A stretch of DNA of 64,000 bases from Pelagibius sp028280305 (lineage in GTDB: Bacteria > Pseudomonadota > Alphaproteobacteria > Kiloniellales > Kiloniellaceae): NCBI RefSeq assembly GCF_965233615.1, contig NZ_OZ247495.1; one strand, written 5' to 3'. This document shows, piece by piece, positions 58,934 to 64,000 of the stretch. The translations under genes and the position numbers were made by a program. The notes under the pieces are model-generated. The model was not told where the DNA came from. It was given only the letters and a program-made list of their open reading frames with translations, and searched no databases. Positions within the stretch are counted from its first letter, which is position 1; each line of letters begins with the position of its first letter.

Positions 58934-59116
58934 CAGTACCGCCTTTTTGGGTGTCGAGACATGCCGGGTTGCAGCTACGCAAACAGGCCGATGGCAGACC
59001 GGCACTTTTTATCGCAAAGAACGACCCGGATCACAAAGACACTATCGATCCTGTCCATTCCTCCCGATCAAGGAATGGACGACCCACGGCCCCGGTGGTT
59101 TCGACCCGTCCGGCCC

Positions 59117-59989
59117 TTATGCCGCAGCCTTTGCGGCGCGGTACATCATGTAGCCGCCGGGCAGGGCGCCCAGGTACATTAGGATGCCGTACATAGCGGC
59201 GGGCAGGGCGATAACAGGCAGGGCCTCCGGCCCGGCGTGGAGGATGCCGGCCAGGGTGATGGCGACGGTGCTGTTCTGAATGCCGGTTTCCATGCCGATG
59301 GCGGCGCGGTCGGCGACCGGCAGGCCGATGAGGCGGGCGATGATCCAGCCGAGCGCCAGCAGAGAGAGCACCATCAAAGCGGTCATCGGGGCCAGGGTGG
59401 ACCAGTTGGCGACCAGAACGTCCCAGGACGCGGCAACCGCACCGACGACGATGACCACGAAGAGCACCGCGGCGATGACGGAAAGCACCGGTTCGATGCG
59501 CGCGGCGAGCGCGCTGGCTGTGGCGCGGAGAGTCATGCCGAGCGCCACCGGCACTGCCGTGATGGCGAACATCTTCAGGGCAAGGCTGGTAACGCTGACG
59601 GTGACGTCGCCGGCATTCAGGAACAGTCCCGCCCAGAACACCACCAGCAAGGGCACGGTGATGACCGACAGCAGGCTGATCAGCCCGGTCAGGGAGATGG
59701 AGAGCGCCAGCGTGCCGCCCACCAGCTTGGTCAGGATGTTCGAGGTGACGCCGCCGGGGCTGGCCGCCAGCAGCATGAATCCGAAGGCAAGTTCGCAGCT
59801 GACCCCGAAGGCGATGACAAAGCCATAGACCGTGACCGGCAGCAGGACGACCTGCGCAAACAGCCCGGCGATGACGGCGCGGGGCTGACGGATAATGCGC
59901 CCGAAATCCGCGACCGTCAGGCCGAGCCCCAGGGACAGCATGATGATGCCCAGAGACAGCGGCAGAAAAACTGAAACAACCAAATCCAC
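59117..59989 (-). CDS. Bile acid:sodium symporter (BASS) family transporter
   Basis: 290 residues, GTG start. About ten transmembrane helices. Signature stretches LAASPGGVTSNILTKLVGG and MGIETGIQNS-type (here IGMETGIQNSTVAITLAG) carry the Na+-site residues of the BASS fold. Substrate unknown; family members move bile acids, pantoate, pyruvate or other organic anions with Na+. Confidence 0.92.
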   Translation of the reverse strand: MDLVVSVFLPLSLGIIMLSLGLGLTVADFGRIIRQPRAVIAGLFAQVVLLPVTVYGFVIAFGVSCELAFGFMLLAASPGGVTSNILTKLVGGTLALSISLTGLISLLSVITVPLLVVFWAGLFLNAGDVTVSVTSLALKMFAITAVPVALGMTLRATASALAARIEPVLSVIAAVLFVVIVVGAVAASWDVLVANWSTLAPMTALMVLSLLALGWIIARLIGLPVADRAAIGMETGIQNSTVAITLAGILHAGPEALPVIALPAAMYGILMYLGALPGGYMMYRAAKAAA

Positions 59990-60147
59990 AACACGATTCC
60001 CAGTTACTTGCTGGCGGCGAGCGTCATATCGGTGGCTGGAGCCATTTTGTCAAACGGGATAATGCGTTCTCCTGCCGCCCTCCAAAAAGGCGGAGTTGAA
60101 CAGGTCAAATCTGCCAGCCGCGTCAAGACCCGAACAAAGAAAGCCAT

Positions 60148-60525
60148 TCAGCAACCGATATCCTCCCCCTGATCGCGAAGCGCCACGGTTCGCTCAATGA
60201 AGGCGGCAATCCCGGTGTCGGCGGGATTCACAGACTTACTGAAACGGATACATCCTTTGCCGACGCTCAAGCCCGCCAGCAGGGTTCCATCGGTGTCGAT
60301 TTTGTCGGCGTCGCCGACATAGAGGCTGACATAGCTCTTTTGGGCATTCAGGTGGAATACAGCGCCCCGCGCGTCGCTGTAGCTCAGCATTTTGTAATTG
60401 ATGCCTTCTTCGAGCCGGGGCGCCGCCGACTTGATCAGCGCCCTCAATTCCTCAAGCGTCCTGCGCCGCCAGTCCGGGTCAAGTTTGTCCATGTACTCAT
60501 CCGGCGTCTTTACGTCGTATTGCAT
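60148..60525 (-). CDS. DUF1801 / YdhG-like protein
   Basis: 125 residues from the ATG at 60525 (GGAG five bases upstream). The family pattern is YDVKTPDEYMDKLDPDWRRRTLEELRALI near the N-terminus and INYKMLSYSD plus YVSLYVGD in the middle. Small cytoplasmic proteins of this fold are widespread and poorly understood. Confidence 0.85.
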   Translation of the reverse strand: MQYDVKTPDEYMDKLDPDWRRRTLEELRALIKSAAPRLEEGINYKMLSYSDARGAVFHLNAQKSYVSLYVGDADKIDTDGTLLAGLSVGKGCIRFSKSVNPADTGIAAFIERTVALRDQGEDIGC

Positions 60526-60571
60526 CCGCACTCCTTCGATCGTTTCGTGTGCCGTTGTACGATCATGGCCT

Positions 60572-61309
60572 TCACAGGATGCTCTTCGCGATCAGGATCA
60601 CGGCGCTGGCGCCGGCGATGACGAGCATCAGGTTGCGGGCGAAGCTGTCGGAGATGTGGGCGCGGCTGCGCTGGGCGGCGAGATAGCCGAGGGCGAGACC
60701 CGGCAGCAGCGACAGGCCGGTCATCAGCTGCGGCCCCCTGAAGATGCCCTCCAGGTAGAGGGAAAACAGCGAGAGCAGGCTGGCGATGACGAAGATGAGG
60801 GCGATGGTGGCGCGGGCCCTGGCGTGGTCGGCGCGCTGATACAGCACCGCCAGGGGCGGGCCGTGAATGCCGGAGATAGTGCCCATCAGGCCGGCGACGA
60901 AACCGCCGGCGCCATAGCTGGCCCGCGAACGCGGCGGCGCGGCCACGAGCTGACCGATGGCGATGGCGGCCAGGACGATGCTGCCGAAAACGAGGCCGAA
61001 CCACGCGGGACTGAGGGCGCCCAGCAGCAAGGCTCCGGCAATCGTGCCGATGCACAGACCCGGCAGCAGGCTGGAGAGGCCCTGGCGGTCGATGTGCCGG
61101 CGGTCCACCGCCGCCATGGCGATGGAGAGAAACAGCATGGCAAAGAGCGAGGGCCCTGGCGCGTAGGCGAGGTCGATGAGCACCAGCAGGGGCACCGCGA
61201 TCATGGCAAAGCCGATGCCCGCCGCCGCCTGCACGAAGGCGGCGAAGCAGACGATGAGATTGACCAGCAGCAGTTCGGCCGTCTCGCTGGCAAGCAGGGA
61301 GTCGATCAC
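60572..61309 (-). CDS. TauE/SafE-family sulfite exporter-like permease
   Basis: 245 residues, GTG start. About eight transmembrane helices with the paired TauE half-motifs (AAFVQAAAGIGFAMIAVPLL and YGAGGFVAGLMGTISGIHGPPLAVLYQ). It overlaps the stop of the upstream PLP enzyme by 3 bp, so the two are coupled. If the partner releases sulfide or another sulfur compound, export of a sulfur anion would fit. Confidence 0.9.
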   Translation of the reverse strand: MIDSLLASETAELLLVNLIVCFAAFVQAAAGIGFAMIAVPLLVLIDLAYAPGPSLFAMLFLSIAMAAVDRRHIDRQGLSSLLPGLCIGTIAGALLLGALSPAWFGLVFGSIVLAAIAIGQLVAAPPRSRASYGAGGFVAGLMGTISGIHGPPLAVLYQRADHARARATIALIFVIASLLSLFSLYLEGIFRGPQLMTGLSLLPGLALGYLAAQRSRAHISDSFARNLMLVIAGASAVILIAKSIL

Positions 61310-62415
61310 GCGGCAGAACCGGAAGGACTGGCGCCAGAAGATGGGGCGCCGGAAGATGGGGCGCCAGAAGATAGGGCATCCGTAAGCTGGTCCGCATAGG
61401 CAAAGAGCGCGGGCGTGCCGCCGCTGTGCAGGAAGACGACGCGCCGGCCGGCCAGGGCCCCGGCTTCGGCAAGCTGGATCAGACCGGCCATGACCTTGCC
61501 GGTATAGGCCGGGTCGAGGACCAAACCTTCACGCTCGGCGGTCCGGCGGATGGCTGCGACCGTTGCGGCGTTCAGCCGTCCATAGCCGGGGGCCAGCACA
61601 TCATCGGAAACCCGGATATCAGATTCCGGAATGACGACCGGCAGGTCAAGCAGGCGGGCGACATCAGCGCAGCGCCGCAGGACCCGCGGCTGCTGTGCCG
61701 CCGCCGGGCGCCGCACGCAGATCCCGCGCACCGGCGTTTCCAGGCCGAGGGCACGCAGGCCGAAAAGCAGGCCGCTGTGGGTCGCCGCCGAGCCACTGGC
61801 CAGGACGATCTCGTCGACCGGGCCCTGCTCTTCAAACTGCCGGGCCAGCTCCATGGCCGCAACGACATAGCCGAGCGCGCCCAGGGGCGGATGATCCACG
61901 CCCAGCGGAATGATGTAGGGCTTGCGGCCCGCGCCGCGCAGCTTGTCGGCTATGGCTGCGACCGCGGCATCGGCGCCGGCTTCGTCCTCGCCTTCGGGAA
62001 AGCTGTGCAGTCTGGCGCCGAACAGGCGGTCGAGCAGCACGTTGCCGTTGTTGCGATGGAGCGGCGTGACATCCGGCACCCGCTCCTCAAGCTGGATATG
62101 GCATTCCATGCCGAAGCGCGCGGCCATGGCGGCCGCGGTGCGCACGAAGTTCGATTGGACGGCGCCGGTGATCAGCACCGTATCGGCTCCCGCCGCCAGG
62201 GCGGCGCCGAAATAGAACTCGAGCTGGCGCACCTTGTTGCCGCCAAAACCGAGCCCGGTGCAGTCGTCGCGCTTGGCCAGAAGGGAAAGCCCGAGGTCGG
62301 CGCCCAGATTGGCAAGCGGCTCCAGCGGCGTCGGCGCATGGGTCACCGCAACCCGCGGGAAACGGGCCAGAGCCTCCTCAAGGTTGTCTTCGGCCGATCT
62401 TTTCGCTGCGCTCAT
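61306..62415 (-). CDS. D-cysteine desulfhydrase/ACC-deaminase-like PLP enzyme
   Basis: 369 residues from the ATG at 62415; the longer open frame to 63195 is antisense to the hydrolase gene. Schiff-base lysine in LGFGGNKVRQLEF, phosphate loop in LITGAVQSNFVRTAAAMA, and LHSGGTPALFAYADQL near the end, all typical of the D-cysteine desulfhydrase/ACC deaminase family. The C-terminal 20 residues are repeats of SSGAP encoded by a 15-bp tandem repeat. It could act on D-cysteine or an amino-acid sulfonate. Confidence 0.88.
   Translation of the reverse strand: MSAAKRSAEDNLEEALARFPRVAVTHAPTPLEPLANLGADLGLSLLAKRDDCTGLGFGGNKVRQLEFYFGAALAAGADTVLITGAVQSNFVRTAAAMAARFGMECHIQLEERVPDVTPLHRNNGNVLLDRLFGARLHSFPEGEDEAGADAAVAAIADKLRGAGRKPYIIPLGVDHPPLGALGYVVAAMELARQFEEQGPVDEIVLASGSAATHSGLLFGLRALGLETPVRGICVRRPAAAQQPRVLRRCADVARLLDLPVVIPESDIRVSDDVLAPGYGRLNAATVAAIRRTAEREGLVLDPAYTGKVMAGLIQLAEAGALAGRRVVFLHSGGTPALFAYADQLTDALSSGAPSSGAPSSGASPSGSAA
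61330..61374. repeat. Three copies of a 15-bp tandem repeat in a gene tail
   Basis: ggcgccagaagatgg repeated at 61330, 61345 and 61360 with one or two changes. In-frame, it adds units of five residues to the C-terminus of the PLP enzyme and should vary in number by slippage. Confidence 0.8.
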
Positions 62416-62447
62416 GGAAGAGGGTCCTGCTGTGCTGGGCTGCCTGG

Positions 62448-62485
62448 GTTGGGCTGACTCTGTTGGGCTGACTCTGCTGGGCTGC
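62448..62485. repeat. 14-bp tandem repeat in divergent promoter region
   Basis: gttgggctgactct at 62448 and 62462, then a partial third copy. Lies in the 201-bp gap between the PLP enzyme and the hydrolase, so copy number could alter promoter spacing. Confidence 0.7.
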
Positions 62486-62616
62486 GCGGGCGGCGTCCGG
62501 CCGGGGATTTCTCGAACATCATTGCAATGCCCCGTCAGGCTATACAACACTATCCGTTCAGCAGATCCGATCACTTTCAGCCAGGCGCCGCAAGCGGTGT
62601 CGAGGGAGAGCTTGCC

Positions 62617-63261
62617 ATGAAACATATCGATGCCCAGCGGAACTGGCCGCTGCATCCCGCCCAAACCGCCGTTCTGGTGGTTGACGTGCAGGGCAGCGAA
62701 GTGCAGCCCGAGCTTCAGGCGCGGGAGCCCTACTACGCCCGCAGCGTGAAGGAGGAGATGCTGCCGGCGCTGACCCGCCTTGTCGACGGCGCCCGGGCCG
62801 CCGGCTGCGAGATCGTCTATACGGTGATGGAGGCCCTGACCCGGGATGGCCGCGACCGCAGCCTGGATTACAAGCTCTCCGGCATGTTGATTCCCAAAGG
62901 CTCGCCGCTGGCCGAAATCCTGCCCGAGGCGCGCTGCCAGGACGACGACATCGTCCTGCCCAAAACCTCCTCCGGCGTCTTCAACTCGACCACCCTGGCC
63001 TATGTGCTGCGCAACATGGGAATCACCAATGTCGTGGTCGCCGGGCTGATGACCGACCAATGCATCGACATGGCGGTCCGCGACGGCGCCGATCTCGGCT
63101 TCTACATGGTCTGCGCCGGGGACGCCTGTACGACACGCAGCCGCGAGCGCCACGACCAGGCGCTGAAAGCCTTCGGCGGCTACTGCCGGGTTCAAACGGT
63201 TAGCGAGGTTCTGGACGACATCACGCAGGCCGGTGCAGAAGGCCGGAAGCGCGCAGGCTGA
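62617..63261 (+). CDS. Isochorismatase-like cysteine hydrolase
   Basis: 214 residues from the ATG at 62617 (GAGGGAGAG upstream). Catalytic Asp in QTAVLVVDVQGSEV, Lys near IVLPKTSSGVF, and the nucleophile Cys in VVAGLMTDQCIDMAVRDGADLGF. Family members hydrolyse amides or ureides such as nicotinamide or N-carbamoyl compounds. It is divergent from the PLP/TauE pair; substrate unknown. Confidence 0.9.
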   Translation: MKHIDAQRNWPLHPAQTAVLVVDVQGSEVQPELQAREPYYARSVKEEMLPALTRLVDGARAAGCEIVYTVMEALTRDGRDRSLDYKLSGMLIPKGSPLAEILPEARCQDDDIVLPKTSSGVFNSTTLAYVLRNMGITNVVVAGLMTDQCIDMAVRDGADLGFYMVCAGDACTTRSRERHDQALKAFGGYCRVQTVSEVLDDITQAGAEGRKRAG

Positions 63262-63360
63262 AGATCCCCGGGCGTTTCGCGGGAGGCCCTATGGTCCGGC
63301 GTTCGATGAAATGGTGCTGGAGGCACTGGTGTTCGGGGAAATGGCGCGGGGCCGCGCCTT

Positions 63361-63421
63361 AGAGCAGATCCGAGCTTGATGGGACCGCTTGCGCGATCCA
63401 TCAAGCCGGTGAATCTGCTCT
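63361..63421. terminator. Composite hairpin between convergent genes
   Basis: Outer arms agagcagat/atctgctct (63361-63369 and 63413-63421) and inner arms cttgatgg/ccatcaag around a central loop, between the hydrolase stop and the LuxR stop. Either a bidirectional terminator or a dispersed intergenic repeat of the kind found in alphaproteobacteria. Confidence 0.55.
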
Positions 63422-63442
63422 ATCTTTTAAGTGTCGAGCGGA

Positions 63443-64000
63443 TCAGCGCGAGCCGGGAAGAATGGCCGTCAGTTCGGCGCGGCGGTGAATGCCGAGCTTG
63501 GCGTAGATCCGCTTGCGGTGGGTTTTCACCGTGTTGAGGCTGATGCCCAGGGTCTCGGCCACCTCGCCTTCGTCGCGGCTGTTGACCAGGGTGGTCGCGA
63601 CCCGCCATTCACCGCGGGTCAGGCCGAGCGCTTTGCCCCAGTCGCCGGTGGTTTGGGGCCGCAGGGCATCGGGATCACTGATGGTGACCAGGGCCGTGGC
63701 CATGACTTCGGTCGTCCAGTAACTCTCAAACTCAAAAGGCGTTACCTCCGCCATGTAGGGACGGCCGCCTGAGGTTCTCTCAAAAGCAATGGCGGCGGGC
63801 TCGGATGCCCTGTCCATGGCGTCTTCGCTGATCTGGCGCGCCAGCGCCTCACGCAGCTTTTTCTGCCCCTCGGGCCCGCCGGCGATCAGCCGGTTGTTGC
63901 GCACGGTCAGGCCGTCATCGGCATCACAGATGGCCTCGGCCAGCGCGTTCATGCGGACCACCCGGCCGTTGCGGTCGACCAGAAAAGCCGCCCGGCCGAT
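63443..64000 (-). CDS. LuxR-family transcriptional regulator, 5' part cut by window edge
   Basis: The visible 185 residues contain a PAS-like segment (GRAAFLVDRNGRVVRMNALA) and the C-terminal LuxR HTH (LGLTRGEWRVATTLVNSRDE to ISLNTVKTHRKRIYAKLG). The codon frame stays open to position 64000, so the true start lies beyond the window. Signal and target unknown. Confidence 0.88.
   Translation of the reverse strand: MGRAAFLVDRNGRVVRMNALAEAICDADDGLTVRNNRLIAGGPEGQKKLREALARQISEDAMDRASEPAAIAFERTSGGRPYMAEVTPFEFESYWTTEVMATALVTISDPDALRPQTTGDWGKALGLTRGEWRVATTLVNSRDEGEVAETLGISLNTVKTHRKRIYAKLGIHRRAELTAILPGSR

Noticed and set aside
62416..63195. N-terminal extension of the PLP enzyme by 260 codons
   Set aside because: The extension is antisense to the well-supported isochorismatase-like gene; the family length fits the ATG at 62415.

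Overview
The window is high-GC proteobacterial DNA. The core genes (pckA, polA, a zf-CHCC protein, a HugZ-type protein, SbtA with a PII-like partner) and the gene style suggest an alphaproteobacterium, probably of the Rhodospirillales/Kiloniellales type. The taxonomic call is inference from protein style only.

Layout. (1) 1-15170, chromosomal backbone: partial patatin lipase, PII-like protein, SbtA bicarbonate transporter, HugZ-like protein, pckA, a TetR/SDR pair with a 36-bp operator palindrome, a merF/class-V aminotransferase pair, polA, a small zinc-finger protein, a PaaK-like adenylating enzyme, an ABC ATPase and a lipoprotein hydrolase. (2) 15171-15247, tRNA-Arg(CCG). (3) 15248-32282, integrative element 1 (about 17 kb, visibly lower GC): small HTH proteins, a secreted nuclease module with its own tyrosine recombinase and a Schlafen/AlbA_2 protein, membrane proteins, an S74-type tail protein, a RepA-like ATPase, AlpA-type regulators, a collagen-like tail fibre and a P4-type integrase. 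(4) 32283-58368, integrative element 2 (about 26 kb): an alginate-type exopolysaccharide cluster, an RTX/DUF4114 protein, a hybrid kinase with an NtrC-family regulator, prophage remnants and a second P4-type integrase. (5) 58369-64000, backbone again: membrane protein, BASS transporter, DUF1801 protein, TauE/SafE permease, D-cysteine-desulfhydrase-like enzyme, isochorismatase-like hydrolase and a partial LuxR regulator.

The 3' end of the tRNA-Arg gene occurs three times (15234, 32269, 58355). An integrase gene lies just inside the second and third copies. Each element also has its own repeated candidate arm-site motif near both ends. This supports two elements inserted in tandem at one tRNA gene.

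Working together: element 2 carries AlgA (PMI/GMP), a eukaryotic-type phosphomannomutase in place of AlgC, AlgD, the Alg8/Alg44 synthase with a c-di-GMP-binding PilZ domain, AlgI, an SGNH AlgJ/X-like protein, an AlgK-like Sel1 protein and an unrecognised periplasmic enzyme. Three promoters match the sigma-54 -24/-12 consensus (before the RTX gene, before algA, before the algJ-like operon). A sigma-54-dependent response regulator and its kinase are encoded in the same element, as in the KinB/AlgB logic of Pseudomonas. The element therefore looks like a self-contained, mobile, sigma-54-controlled matrix-polysaccharide island.
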